The notes under the pieces are model-generated. The model ran no database searches, had not been told where the DNA came from, and worked only from the letters and a program-made list of their open reading frames with translations. 64,000 bases of DNA from NCBI GenBank assembly GCA_905183005.1, contig CAJJDO010000102.1, positions 136,098-200,097 of the forward strand, written 5' to 3'. Positions within the stretch are counted from its first letter, which is position 1. The number at the start of each line of letters is the position of its first letter. The stretch is from Paramecium pentaurelia. Its lineage: Eukaryota > Ciliophora > Oligohymenophorea > Peniculida > Parameciidae. Shown in pieces: positions 51,801 through 64,000 of this stretch. The position numbers and the translations under genes are program-made.

Positions 51801-54800
51801 TTAATTAAATTAGATATTAATTCAATTATTCTAAAAATTATTAATTCAAGAAGTTTAATTCAAATTTATTTATAAAATCTTCCAAATAATAATTGTAAAT
51901 AGAATAATCTTCGGTAGCACTTTAACTTTCTTCACCAAATTATTCCTTCTAACAATAAACATTAATTTAAATGCTAAAACTCTTTTAACAATTTTCATAA
52001 GTCTTACAATCTAATGCAATTTGATTAGATATTATTGGTTTAGTTTAGATAGGTCTGTAACATTTATTTGAATGTTTATTAAAAGTGGATATTGATTAAT
52101 CAAACAAAGGATTTATTTTAAAGATCTCATCTTGACTCCTTTCAGAACATGCTAAACAATTAGCAGGACATTCTAAACATTTATCACCCAGATTTTTTTA
52201 AGTAATAGTTATACATTAAATACATACATTCTAATTATTAATTACTTCACATTATTAACAATTTTATGGACATTCATTTATACAATTATCATTATGAGTT
52301 ACATATCCATCTTGACAATCTTTACATATTAATTCAAATAAATTTTATGGTATTTGTAGTAATGAATCCAAATATTACTTTAATAATCCTTATTAATAGA
52401 AGGTAATTAAAGATATAGAAATTCTATCATTGTTCTAAGGTAATAAATTATATTAGCAATTTTTACAATTAGATGGACAAACCTTACAAGTTCCAGTTAA
52501 CAAATCAATATAATAACCAACCTAACATTAAACACAATATTCTTGAATAAATTCAGCATTATCTTTAATACAGAGAGTGCAGGGAGAGTTACATTAAGTT
52601 GTAATTATTGTTGAATCTGAACCTAATATACAATGAGTATTATCAATTTAAAAACTACAAGAAGTAGGCATAGTTTCAATATTACATTAATTATTAATTG
52701 TATCATAATTATTATAACCTTGAGAACAAAAACTACAAAAAGGTTAAGTTATATATTAGGTTAATGGATCAAATAAGTATGGTATTGTTGATTTAAGTTG
52801 TTTCTTGTTATGTTCATTAAGGCAATTAGGTATTTCATAACTTTCACAATTTTATCCATCATCAGATATTTTATATTAGTCTTTACATTTTAAACATCTG
52901 TTACTATTTTGGTAATAGATACATTCAAGACAATTAAATCCACATTATTTAGTTGTATAAATTTATAATAAACATTTTTAAAGGATAGAATTGAAATAGT
53001 AATTAGATTAACATTAAGTGCAAACCTGATTTGAACAGATACTACAGAATTGATCACATAAAGTACATTCTCCATCTTTATAATAGTAATCTATATTAAT
53101 TATGCATATATAGATTACTTGGTTTGCATCTCACTTTAATCAATTAACCAAAATTAGTATATTTATAAGTTTTACAGTCATCATCATTACATATTTCCTT
53201 ACATCCTATACAATTATTAATTGAACCTGAATTGATATCTACAATATATAACTATGGATCTTATTCTACTTTTTTAAAAGTTGAGTCTACATTATTAGGA
53301 TCATTCAATTCATAATTATATGTGCATTTCATATTATATTACCAATTTTATTAATTTTCGAAACAATCTCCACAAAGTAATGTAGTTCCAATTTGAGAAA
53401 AAGGACTATTATTAAATGATTAAGTTACCAGTCTATACAATAAATTTAATCTATGTAATTTACTAAAAATTATCCAAAGTAACATTGAGTTTAATCTTAT
53501 TTTATTTCTTAGATTTAAAAAAATGTATTGGTTGAAATTTCTAATTATTTATAATTGAATTACAAAGACATTTCTTTTAAAAAGAAAAATAATTATCTTT
53601 ACAAAGACATTATTTATTAGAACTTATACGATTATCATTATCATCACATTCTTTACAATAGTATTATGTTGGTCCATCACAAGTTTTACAAGTAGTGTCA
53701 CATTCTAAAATAAATTATCAATCAATATATTTTACATAATTTAAAACTATATGGTCTTTGTATACAAGAATTAATTGTTAGTTCTCCTAATTATCCTGAA
53801 AAATATTATAATAATATATTATTAGATCCTAAATAAAAGTATAAATCTGATCCAGTGAAAAATAATATAGGATTCAAGTATCTTAATTCTATTAAAGCCT
53901 CATTAGGAAACTAAATATCAATTCCAGTTTTTTCATTTTATTCTCTATCATACATTATTGTAATAAAATGCCATTAAGATACAAGTATAACAGTAGAGGC
54001 TACTTTTACTTATTCATTCTTAGAATAATATAGTTGCTATTCATATGATTAGACTGTCAATTATATTTCAACATTTTATTAATCAACTACATATCTCAAA
54101 TCTAAAAGTAAATCTCTTGAATCAATTATATTAAATGTTGTTATGTTTTAATCTCGGATTTGTAACAAATGATAAATTTTATTAACCTAAATGTATTAAT
54201 TATTATATATACATTATTGATTGACAGTTTATACCAACCTTTAAATTCAAATGTATTTTCTAATTAAAAATTACTTTTTAAAATCTAGGTTTAAGATGTC
54301 TAAATCCCACTAATTAATGTTTATTTTATAGGAGTACAAGTTAGAACACTTTAAATACATGATTTTAGATTTTCTTTAAATTAAGGAATACTTATGTCTA
54401 AGGGACCTAGATTTACATTTAAGGATGAAATTAATCCAGGGAAGGCATTGAAGTATAAATTTTAATAATAATCTGAAAACTTAAATTAAATTCAAAAAAT
54501 ACATATCCATAACCTCCGATGCTTAATAAAATCTTTGTTTATGCAATATGAAATTTATCTTCTATTATGGTATAGGTGTCATCGATATAATTATAGATAA
54601 AATGTTATATTTTCCCATCCGTTGTTATTTTATAGAATTTGTATTGCCAAATTCCATCTAAAAAATTTAAATTAAAAGTTTCAGTTGAAGAAATATTTTC
54701 ATCAACATTAATTATCATTGTTTATAGATTCTAATTATTGATATCGAAATATGAAAATATTCGGAACAATTTTGCCTATTCATCATAAAGTCTAAATAGT

Positions 54801-55067
54801 AATGACCCAGACACAACTTATTGAGTTTGGGTTGAGCTACCATAAAAATATTAGGTTTAAATTTTTGATTTGGGTTCATACTTAAACCAAAAGGAGAATG
54901 ACACTTCTTGTTGGAAATCAAATTCATCCGAGATTTGTTAATAATTTTGATTCGATTTATAAAGATTCATTATTGCTTGAGTGCATCCAGCATATAGAAC
55001 AGAGCTAATTAATATATCAGCTATTAAATTACATAATCCCAGCAAGAATGGTTAATTATGTGATCAT
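45850..55067 (-). CDS. Giant multidomain membrane protein, adhesion-receptor-like
   Basis: About 9.2 kb and roughly 3000 residues, with many short introns of which I resolved only some (for example 55005-55032, which removes a TGA and creates the signal peptide MITQLTILAGIISVLYAGC). After the leader comes a lamin-G/concanavalin-like region (QEVSFSFWFKYEP). Cys-rich furin/EGF-like repeats fill about 53700-52100 (CDTTCKTC, then CKECDD). A long stretch of short beta repeats rich in N/I/F (about 51900-48600) resembles parallel beta-helix proteins. Several hydrophobic helices at about 47500-46200 and a polar tail end it. I infer a surface receptor or adhesion protein. Internal splicing is incomplete here, and a split into two genes is not excluded. 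Confidence 0.72.
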
Positions 55068-55375
55068 TGTTTTAGAGTTAATTAATTTAAATATAATAAT
55101 AAGTATCAATCAAAATAGCATCTTAATAAATGCTTATTTTCACTATCTTCTTATTATTTTTTATATTCTTTTGATTTTAGAAGCAACAAAACATTTTAAT
55201 GAATACCCACAAAAGTTAATTTTTTTTATTTTGAAATTATTCATTTCAAATTAATTCTTATATCTTTTAATAACACAATCAAAATTATTGTGAGGATAAT
55301 ATATCTTAAATTTCATCATACTTTCAAATTTGTTAAATATCACATCATTTAAAATCTATTCTTAATTCTATTATA
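55068..55375. other. Intergenic spacer, nothing seen
   Basis: 308 bp between two minus-strand genes: it must hold the 3' end of the channel gene and the promoter of the giant gene. AT-rich, no ORF or repeat of note. Confidence 0.5.
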
Positions 55376-58162
55376 TCATAAAAGATATTTAAATACATCA
55401 GGAGCTGTTAAAGCTTAAAATTAAGATTGTTAAAATAAATTGCTTTATTTTGTGCCACTTTTTTATTTTAATTTATTATCATCAGAAAGTGTATTAATAC
55501 TGTTTGTTTTTCTAACAATATCTCTTGTTTATCCTGATTATTTTGGTGATCTATTATATCTGGAATTTGAAGAAGGATTATTTGATATATCTCTTGAAAT
55601 TGAATTAGTACAAGTTTTAGATCTATTACTTAATTATCCCAAAGTACCTTTTTAATTATATTCTTAATTTTGTTATTATTAATTTAATTCTAAAAATAAA
55701 TAATCTGATTATATTTATGGATTCATTTCTTTTGAATATTAAAAACTTATAATATTCTAAGAATTACGATTAGCTTAATTTACAATAAATTATTTAGCCT
55801 CTTTATTTTATGTATCTTATAATTAAAGAAGGATTTCTTTTTCATCTTTATCTAATTATGAACAATTTCCAGGATTACCACCCATAAATCCAGCAGTTCT
55901 ATTAGATGTCTTATTTGAATCATCTCTCTTTCTTCTTGTTTACATTTTTGGTATAATCATACCAACTTCATCAGCTTCTTCTTCCTCATTATTAAATTAT
56001 TCTATACTCTCTACATTAAAATTACTATTTGATATTTAGTAATCTTAACTAACTTTTTAGAAAGGAGTAGAATTACTTAATTAACTAACTGAATTTATTT
56101 AATCTAAAATATAAATTCTATATCTTACTCTCAGAATAAGGAAGTTATGAAAAATCTGGAAATTCTTCAGAAATACAATCTTAACTTTATTTATTATTAA
56201 TAATAGATCTCACTCTCTCTTAATTACAAATTAGATTTCTTAATGTTAAATATCTCTTTTATTTTCTAATCATAGGTTTTCTACGCTATTTGCTACTATA
56301 TAAATATCTCTCAATCACATTTTGACGTTAAGGAAAATATTGTAAATGTTTACATTCTACAATATAATCACCTTAAATTTTGCAATAATAACAATCAAAT
56401 AAGGATTGATTATAATGAGAATTATCTTTCATCATACTGAATCTCTCATTATCTTATGGATAATGTGATAATATTTCTATAAAATCAGACCTTTTCAATT
56501 TCATTAATGTTGTTACACCACAACTAAAAATACTTATATTTGAAGGTATTCCTGAAATAAATGAATGTTATCCAAATGCCTAACCTTCTATAAGTTTAGT
56601 AACTGATCTTTTATTATTTGCCAATGAAGAACCTTAAAATTAAACCTTCACTTCTCCTTTTAAAATATAATACAAACTCAGATCTTCAGCTTAATGTTCC
56701 TATTTTTATTATTAATTTATTATATTACTATTAAAACATTATCTTCTGGATTAAATGTTACTTATTCAATCATGTACAATAATTATTATTTGAATTGTGG
56801 AGAAAACTTATTCATTAAATCTATTCTTTCTACCATCTTTGTTCTTAATGCTAGATCTATTTCATCCTATAAAGATGGACTTAACTTTCTCATTAATTAT
56901 TCTTTGCCTCTACTTAAATCTTCCTTTCTATTCTTTATTAATATCTTACATCTATTCTATATTCTAAATAAGAATAACATCTTCTCAACAAATCATAATC
57001 CTTACATTTCTCCTGAAAATGTTCAACGAATCCCTTAAGTAATTTTTATTTCTCTTCTTGGATCTCAATATTAGGTTTTATCCATATAAATAATAGAATA
57101 AATGTATAAACATAACAAAAATAGCATATCAATTAAAATATTGAAACTACTATATGATTATCTTCATTCAAATATAATGCTAAATTAAAATCAATATTTA
57201 CTAATATTTCCATTATGAGTTAATACTGAAATTGAATAACTTATATATAAAGATAAGGATTGATCATCGTCATCATCAAATACTCTTATTTAAATAATAT
57301 ATATACTCTTTAAATTACATGTCAAACTAATAATTATAGATATCCACAATTATATTATTATCACTATGTAATGGGTTGATATATATAAATTTTCAAATGG
57401 TTCTGCTATTCTTATCATTTCCAGTATGATTAAGATTATTAACAATAGAATAGTTAAAAGTCGACTTTCAAAATTTAAATTATAATTAATTAATAATATA
57501 ATTAGCCTAAACAAATCCAAATACACTTTATTTTAATTCTTGTAATTTTAAGTTATTTTTCCTCTAAATAATTTAAAAGGACCTCTTTAAAAATATAAAT
57601 CTAATAGAATTGCTAAAATCTTGAAATAAACAAATATCTAAGTAACTGATTCTTAAAGATTAAATACTTTGTGTAATGGTATTAGTATAATTGTAAAGAG
57701 ATTTGAGATAAATGTTGTTAAAAACATGAACAAAGTAAAATAATAATAATAAAATGGGGATACTAAGTTAATTATACTATTTATAATACCTTCTTTTGAT
57801 TCATGAATTATAAGAGGATCATTATATTTTGAAAAATGAATGGAATTTAAAAATCGTTGCTTAATTTAGGCTACAATCATTTTCACTTTTCCATAGTCAT
57901 AACTTTATTTCTTAGCTTCTGATAATAAATGTGATTTTATCATTACAGAAGGAGATAATAATGAATTATCTTCTTGAACTGATATAACCTTTTTCGATTC
58001 CTATATATGTATCTGTTAATCATTGCTTTTATAGGATACAATATTTGTAAGAGTTGGTATCTTCATTTCATCATTACTTTACAAATCATTTGGTTAGAGT
58101 GGGGACATTTGAAAAAAAGAAGGTTTCAATTAACAATTTTTAGAATTGGTTTATCCTTTCAT
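55376..58162 (-). CDS. Voltage-gated-type channel with cyclic-nucleotide-binding domain
   Basis: 894 aa; introns at 57180-57201, 56924-56949, 56700-56728 and 56104-56128 (22, 26, 29, 25 nt). Six-helix layout: YYYYFTLFMFLTTFISNLF (S1), FVYFKILAILLDLYF (S2), YLDLFRLIILLINYNLNF (S3), a helix poor in Arg/Lys where S4 is expected, a pore region and CYFCYVYTFILLFIWI (S6). Then comes a C-linker and a CNBD (YYILKGEVKVQF, then LIEGQAFGQHSFISGIPS, then LKRSDFIEIL). This is the EAG/CNG-like K+ channel group abundant in ciliates. The selectivity filter is abnormal: LTHNGNI where TVGYGDI is usual. The tail of about 330 residues is Ser/Asn/Gln-rich and probably disordered. Confidence 0.87.
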
Positions 58163-58474
58163 CAATTCTTAACTTGTTCTACTATTGTATTTTATTGATA
58201 TACCTTTTATTCAGATTTTAATTATAATCTCTCTATTCTTTATCCTTATTCAATGAATGTAAGGACTAACTAATTAACATAATATAATAATTTTGAAATA
58301 ATACACAGCAATATATATTATCTTTATAATGCAACTTTTCAAACTTTAATTTAACTACCTGAAAGATACTTCATTTTACTATATGATTAAAAAACTTGAA
58401 ATAATTATAATAAAGATTTTTTAATTTTTGAAAAAATAATATATATATGGAATATTAGGTATAATTGGTAATAA
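58163..58474. other. Intergenic spacer, nothing seen
   Basis: 312 bp upstream of the channel gene, downstream of the next minus-strand gene. Low-complexity AT-rich sequence with an AT run near 58440. Confidence 0.5.
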
Positions 58475-60316
58475 TCAAACTAAAATACTCTCTAATTCTT
58501 CCATTAACTTTTATTCAGAAATCAATTTATTTATTTTCTTATGCTTTTAAATTTAATATTAATCCTTTGGTTATTTAATTTATTTTTATTATTATGTATT
58601 TGATCTTATTCTTTTCTATATATATTATTAATACTGATAAAATCCTGGAGGTTTACCTAATCTTCTTTCTTAATATGGTTATTTAGTAGTTTTATATTCT
58701 ATTTCTGATATTGTTTTCTATAATTAATTCTTAAGTTATATATAATTGTTCATATCAACAACTTTTGCTTCATCAAACTGTATTAACTCTGATAATATGT
58801 ATATTATCTTTTATTCAAATTTATTTTAATCTATATTCTTATTTTTTAAATATTTAATAAAATTATTAATTTTACATTTTGTGTCTTCTTCATTTAAAAT
58901 CTTTTCTAAATCATTTTTTATTAAGTATTTAAATTCCAATATTATTTCTAACATTTAAAAAATGATTTCTTCTTATTACATTTCTTATTTTTCTAATTAA
59001 GAATGGTAAAATGCTTTGGAATAAGTTTGAGATTTTGCTAAAGTTTAAAAATTATAATGAACTAAAGCAAGAAATAAATTAAACACTTTATCTTACTAAC
59101 ATTATATAATTAATTCTTTTGAAATATTGATTAATATATTTGAATTATTCAAATCTAAATATGAAATAATAATTGGAAATGGAAATCTAAATCTAATCAT
59201 TTCAGTCAAAATCTTATTAAATATTAAAAGAGATTCAATTTATTATTATTAAATAAGTTCTCTTTTTTCATGAGTTCTAAAGAAATTCTTTTTTATGAAA
59301 GATGGAATATTAACTGGACTAAAATCCATTATTGATTTTTCACTAGTTTAACAATATTAAATTATTTAACTTAAACCTTAATAAAATATATCTGCTTAAT
59401 CAACTTAATGACGATATTTTTAAAGTTCATTATAAAGTTCCTTAAATTTCTTAGATTCAATCAACTACTAAAGATCTATTATCATATACTTCTTTTATTC
59501 TAAAATTAAATCTAGATTCTTAGAAAAAATATTAAAATTTGTTTCAATCAATTCATCCTCATATCTTGGGAAAAATTTATCTATATAATAGTTCATATCA
59601 GATAAACTTAAAGTATTTTAATTAATCAATTAATCTATATTCATTAAATAATTAAAATTTGAGAGTTATCTTTTATTATAAATTTATTTATACACCTCAT
59701 TAGTTATTAAGAATTCAATAAAGAATTATTAAGTGTTTCTATTCATATAAAATCTTGTACATAAAAGTAATGAAGTCAAAGGAATTCTTAACTTTAAAGA
59801 TTGTATTATTGAAATCATTTATGCTTTAAATTAAATGAAATACTTAAAATCTTCAGTAATTATCTATATATTTGGAGTTTATTATATTATTTATTATACA
59901 TATTCCAATATTATATTATTATTCTATTTCTTTTTCTAATAATCGTATAATTTATAATAAAAACTAAAGAATGCCTTACTATTTATAATTTCATCTGTTA
60001 ATGAAGCAATATTCTCTAAACATAATTATAAAATTTTAACTATCAGTTCTATTTCTGTATATTCAGGTACATCTATTGAAAACTTTTCAATTAAATCAAT
60101 ATTATAAGTTTTTGTCAATAATTTTAATAATTAATCTGTTTTTCTTATTTTGATTATTCCTTTCTATTCAGAAAAGAATAAATGATTTAATATCTTAGGA
60201 AATACTATATTTTTAAAAGTTAAGAAGCTCAAAATCATTATAATTTTTTGTTCTTTTTATTTGTTACTAGGTGAATCAGAGCTGCTTCCAATTTAATTAC
60301 TCTCAAACTAATTCAT
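58475..60316 (-). CDS. Large intronless helical protein of unknown function
   Basis: 613 aa in one uninterrupted frame, far beyond chance. It begins MNQFESNQIGSSSDSPSNKQ and consists of amphipathic helices rich in Leu, Ile, Asn, Gln and Lys (for example IELIVKILQLCLENIASL, ELIIQCQQDKVFNLFLAL). The C-terminus is basic and Gln-rich (RRLGKPPGFYQYQQYIQKR). No membrane segment and no recognised family; a helical-repeat scaffold is possible. The lack of introns is unusual beside its neighbours. Confidence 0.78.
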
Positions 60317-61030
60317 ATTATTTAAGTTGATAATTACTTTTCATGAACTAATCATAATTTTTAGAAAATCCTTCTAAAATTCATCATATATATCCAATTA
60401 AGGGGGACATGATAATCATGTTAAATAATAAAAAAATAACATCTTTTTTACTTACTTTTTAATTGTAAAAGAAAGTAAAGATGTTTAAGACCATATCCTT
60501 TTATAATGAATTGATTAACTACATTTAAACTAAGAATCTCAAATTAAAAAAATATTCTCTAATGAATAAATATTTAATTTATTAATAATTATTACTTTAG
60601 CCATTCTAAAGTAATTTTGTCAATTAATTGGAACTTTGAAGAATAATCAACATACTTATATTTACGATATAAAATCTGAATAATTTTTTTATTGAATACT
60701 CAAAATGGCAAATTTTAATAAATAATAAATTCAATTTTCTAAGAGTCTCTTTATTTCTAAAACTTTATTAATATAAGAATGTAAAAACTCTTAATTCTAA
60801 TTATTTTTATTATATATTTTTATTCATAATTTATTTAATAACTACTTTTTCATATTATATAATTATCTTTAGAATTATGATTTCTCTCTTAGTAAAATTT
60901 AGGAATTTTGATCTTATATAAAAAATATGTCAATAATTATTTAAATTGTTACAGCAAATAGTAATATTATAACTTATATATTATTATATAATAAAATTAT
61001 ACTACCAAACCTTAAAAAATATAATTGCAA
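60317..61030. other. Divergent intergenic region, AT-rich
   Basis: About 710 bp between two genes pointing away from each other, so it contains both promoters. An imperfect hairpin lies at about 60438-60486 (aacatcttttttactt against aagtaaagatgttt). No other structure or ORF stands out. Confidence 0.45.
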
Positions 61031-62193
61031 ATGAAGAAATCTATGGGTTAAAGCTATTGCAAAATACAAGCAGAATTTAGGTATAATATATAGTTTAATC
61101 TCTAGATAACCTAGACCTTAATTGATGGAAGTATAAAGTATGACAGTAATTGGAAATTAAAGTAATTTAGTGTTTATATTTTAAGATGGAGGAGGAAAGT
61201 TCTCTTTTAAAGAATACCTTGAGAGATAAAGAGGGAATATTAGAGAAAAGAAAACATCATAAAGTGAAAATATTTTAAGGAAGATTGCCCCAATCAAATT
61301 AGAGAATTAAATATGTAAAAACAGTTCCCCTAGATTCCGAATAAAATTTGTTTCAAGTCCATTACATAATAATAGAACAACTCTTTCAAGATCTCCTTAG
61401 GCTTCAACATTTCGAAATCGTAAAATACCTTTAGAATCAGATTATATATGTGAAACTGAGATGCAAATATAAACTAGTAGAATAGATAGAGCATTTCAAT
61501 AAACTGATATTGATGAAAGCACTATGTTATCAATCAAGACTCCAATAATATTGGAAAATCGATTTGATAATTCTTCAGTAATGAAAACAAGAAATGTTAT
61601 TAATTCGATGAATGATGAAAATTTATTGAATGAGTAAATTAAACCTGCTAAAAGAACTAAAAAATAATTAAGATAATGTTTACTTAGAGCATTAAAAAAA
61701 TTAAAAGAAATGAATGTCACAACTAATATGATGCTCTAAAAATAAATATTCTCTAAAAAGCCTTATCAAAAACCTTATTCATAAGAATTTATACATGCTG
61801 TCAAGTTGAATTAATTAGAGAAAGTTCGTTAATATTTAGAGAAAAATTAATACTTAGTTTTTGAATTTGATTTCTTTAATATGTCAGCCTTGCATTGGTC
61901 ATGTAAAAAAGGATTGTATGAAATGTCAGAATTATTAATTAAATATCATGCAGATGTTGATGCAATTGATATAATGAATAGAACTCCTTTATATTTAGCA
62001 ATACAAGAAAATAACATTACTACTATTGAAGTAAAAATATTACTAATCTTTTTAGTTATTATTAAGAAATAAAGCATATCCTTGGTCTACTTCACTAACT
62101 GATTTGGGAGAAGTCGTTAAGGACAATAAAAAAGCTCGTAAAATCTTAACATTGATCAGAAGAGTAATGATTTAAATTTAATTAATAGATTGA
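61031..62193 (+). CDS. Ankyrin-repeat protein
   Basis: 370 aa; introns at 61081-61105 and 62031-62055 (25 nt each). The first 230 residues are Ser/Arg/Lys-rich and probably disordered (SSPRFRIKFVSSPL, TLSRSPQASTFRNR). The C-terminal part carries about three ankyrin units: FNMSALHWSCKKGLYEMSEL, then IDIMNRTPLYLAIQENN and ELLLRNKAYPWS, which is split by intron 2. It should bind a partner protein; none is suggested by context. Short introns and domain together make this a firm gene. Confidence 0.85.
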
Positions 62194-62598
62194 TATAATA
62201 AATATGTGGGGAGAGAAGAAATTAAAAGAAGAGTGTTTTTGATTTGTATATATTTTTATAATAAAAGAAATTATCTCATATCAATATTTATGGTATCATT
62301 AACATAATAAGTTTTGGTAATCTTTTAAAGAATATATATTATAATATTATCCATATATATATATTAATTTCTTTAATTTATTTAAGTATTTTATTATATA
62401 AATATATTTTGTTTTTATATGTAAATATGTATTTTGATAATAATGCAATAGAAATAATTTGATATTTACTATAATTGTTTGAATATTGATGAATTATTTA
62501 TTATTTATTTTCTGATTGTTTCATTTATAAATTAGAATGAAATAATAATTATTAGACATTTTACATTAAATTAATTATCACAATTAAAAATTTATAAC
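62194..62598. other. Intergenic spacer, nothing seen
   Basis: 405 bp between two plus-strand genes, extremely AT-rich with ATATAT runs near 62340-62360. No ORF or RNA gene. Confidence 0.5.
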
Positions 62599-63414
62599 AT
62601 GATTTCCAAAATCCCACTTAGATTGTTAAGAACCATCAAGCCATTGAATATGACAAAAGTTTTTGCTCCATTTTGTACATAATTGGAAAAAGTAAATAAA
62701 AGTATTCAATCAAATAATAAAAATAGCTGGATAAAAATTAGTAAAAATAGTAGAGAAAGAATTAAAATACGAAAAAACAAATTATGTTGAGGATGATTCA
62801 GCTATTTAATATATTGAAAAGGCTGGATTCTAATTAATTGACAGTGAGAACGATCATGAAGTCACATTAGAAAAAAAAGTGGGTGATGTTAAAGTCATTG
62901 TACAATTCTAATCAAGACAACCTAATTCAGATGAAGCAGAAGAAGAACCATAAGAATAATAAAAGAATAATAAATAAAATCAAGAGGAAGAAGAAGAAGA
63001 ATAATAAGAAGCACCCAATGATTATGCTGACTTCACAGTATATCTCTAAAAGAGTAATGGATAAATCTTATGCTATGAATGTACTACTTCATAAGGAGAA
63101 GTATAAATTCATTATATAATATTAGGTTAATGTTAATTTAGTAAGTTTAATTAAGGATTTAGAGGCTCATAAAAAGATTCCTAGATTTGAAAGAGGATTA
63201 TAAGATTATTCAGGACCAGATTTCATCACTTTAGATGAGGTTATTACAATAAATTATTATTTAATAGAGATTACAATTGGCTTTAGTAGATTATTTGAAA
63301 GGGTTTGGAATAAATGATGATTTAGGAGCATTCATTGAACATTATTCAATAGATAAGGAATAAAGATTGTACATTTAATGGTTAAATTCATTAACAACAT
63401 TCTTGAAGAATTGA
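62599..63414 (+). CDS. Mitochondrial p32/MAM33-family acidic protein
   Basis: 245 aa; introns at 62702-62726, 63101-63125 and 63240-63267 (25, 25, 28 nt). The start is a basic mitochondrial presequence (MISKIPLRLLRTIKPLNM). The mature part shows the family order: VEKELKYEKTNY, LEKKVGDVKVIVQFQ, an acidic run of Glu/Gln near residue 130, DFTVYLQKSNGQILCYECTT, and the C-terminal helices DERLQLALVDYLKGFGIND and QRLYIQWLNSLTTFL. Members form doughnut trimers in the matrix and support mitochondrial translation. Every expected element is present. Confidence 0.92.
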
Positions 63415-63449
63415 TCCAAGTTATTCATTTGTTATTGTATAATAATTAG

Positions 63450-64000
63450 TCATTATTATTTATTCAATTTTGCCTTCAATTTCATATGTATCCTCCAAAT
63501 AGATAATAATCCTAATATTCCTGAACTCTATAACAATATCAAACCATTAAATTTTCCGAAAAAGTTAGTTATAATATATAATAAGGAGGTGATAGAGAAA
63601 GAGAAACTGAAAATTATATACATCAAATCTACTGAGTAGATAAACTATATTGAAATTATAATTTATACTTTGTGAAAATAAACTATCTAAAATGATATAG
63701 TAGTTGACATCATAGCTGAACAACTGAATCCTAAGATGAATGACATTACAAATACTAAAAAGTCTATTTAATAAATATAGATTCCCCATGCTAAAAAACA
63801 ACCCAATTAATATACTCCAAGAATATAATATAGTCCACTTAATATATAATACATTATATTACGTTATTTTTTGTGAGAAATCTCCAAATAATCCCATATA
63901 AAAACATCCAAATATCTATCCTATTCCAACATACAAAAATCCTTCATAGACTGTTGCAGCTCTGACTTCTGGATCCTATACTGAATTTATTGTTAATAGA
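63450..64000 (-). CDS. Multi-pass transporter, MFS/UNC93-like, 5' end outside window
   Basis: The C-terminal part of the gene is present, ending at TGA 63450-63452; the start lies beyond the right edge. Two introns can be placed (25 and 24 nt, near 63730 and 63640) and give one coherent protein. At least four hydrophobic helices are visible (GFLYVGIGQIFGCFYMG, YSWSILIGLFFSMGNLYLL, DLMYIIFSFSFSITSLLYI, GLILLQSSGILGLLS). A basic tail (MKLKAKLNKQQ) follows. RAATVYEGFLYVGIG fits UNC93/MFS-type proteins, but assignment to that family is tentative. Confidence 0.65.

Noticed and set aside
51780..51830. 11-bp inverted repeat TTAATATCTAA
   Set aside because: It lies inside the coding part of the giant gene and is within chance for AT-only sequence.
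56694..57038. 114-codon plus-strand ORF
   Set aside because: It is the shadow of the channel gene, which is supported on the minus strand by S6, C-linker and CNBD motifs.
12000..63500. tRNA genes
   Set aside because: A few GGTTCAAA-like boxes were noticed but none had matching A-box and cloverleaf pairing.

Overview
The window reads as macronuclear DNA of a ciliate, most likely a Paramecium species. It is very AT-rich. Conserved protein frames stay open only if TAA and TAG are read as glutamine and TGA alone ends translation. Genes are interrupted by tiny GT...AG introns, 20-31 nt in the models below. I built the gene models by hand by translating with that code and removing such introns. 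For nearly all of them (every one except the two edge genes and the giant gene at 45850-55067) the spliced length is an exact multiple of three. I saw no tRNA or rRNA gene, CRISPR array, transposase or telomere repeat.

Layout. 1-3000 (-): a large secreted protein cut by the left edge. 3222-3774 (-): a one-helix protein. 4916-9478 (-): three tandem protein kinases, the first two with a PH-like front part and the middle one a predicted pseudokinase. 9601-17197 (+): an ULK-like kinase, a small basic protein, a large LRR/ankyrin protein, a 61-aa protein and an ANTH-like adaptor. 17236-22221: a multi-pass hybrid histidine kinase (-), a small unknown (+) and a two-helix receptor with a Cache-like ectodomain (-). 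22404-26290: a mitochondrial carrier (+), an amino-acid permease (-) and a sulfide:quinone oxidoreductase (-). 26447-29085 (+): two tandem PAP2-type membrane phosphatases. 29110-34169: a B-box/extended-PHD protein (-), an orphan frame (+), a small protein (-) and a FAM135-type esterase (-).

34438-37476 (+): a helical-repeat protein of about 1000 residues. 37869-42061 (-): a glutathione-transferase-like protein, a kinase and a divergent Rab-like GTPase. 42902-45037 (-): an LCAT/PDAT-type acyltransferase. 45850-55067 (-): one giant gene for an adhesion-receptor-like membrane protein (lamin-G-like front, Cys-rich repeats, beta-helix-like repeats, multi-pass C-terminus). 55376-58162 (-): a channel with a cyclic-nucleotide-binding domain. 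58475-60316 (-): an intronless unknown. 61031-63414 (+): an ankyrin protein and a mitochondrial p32/MAM33 protein. 63450-64000 (-): a multi-pass transporter cut by the right edge.

The genes do not form an operon-like pathway; this is ordinary compact ciliate gene order. Sensing and signalling genes (six kinases counting the pseudokinase, a two-component hybrid, a Cache receptor, a channel, a Rab and a giant receptor) are over-represented. The most unusual points are substituted catalytic residues in the middle kinase, a non-canonical pore signature in the channel, a rewritten G3 motif in the Rab, and a perfect 15-bp inverted repeat between two convergent genes. Intergenic DNA in the Q-recoded frames looks deceptively protein-like, so I kept gene calls to frames with domain evidence, coherent splicing or long TGA-free length.
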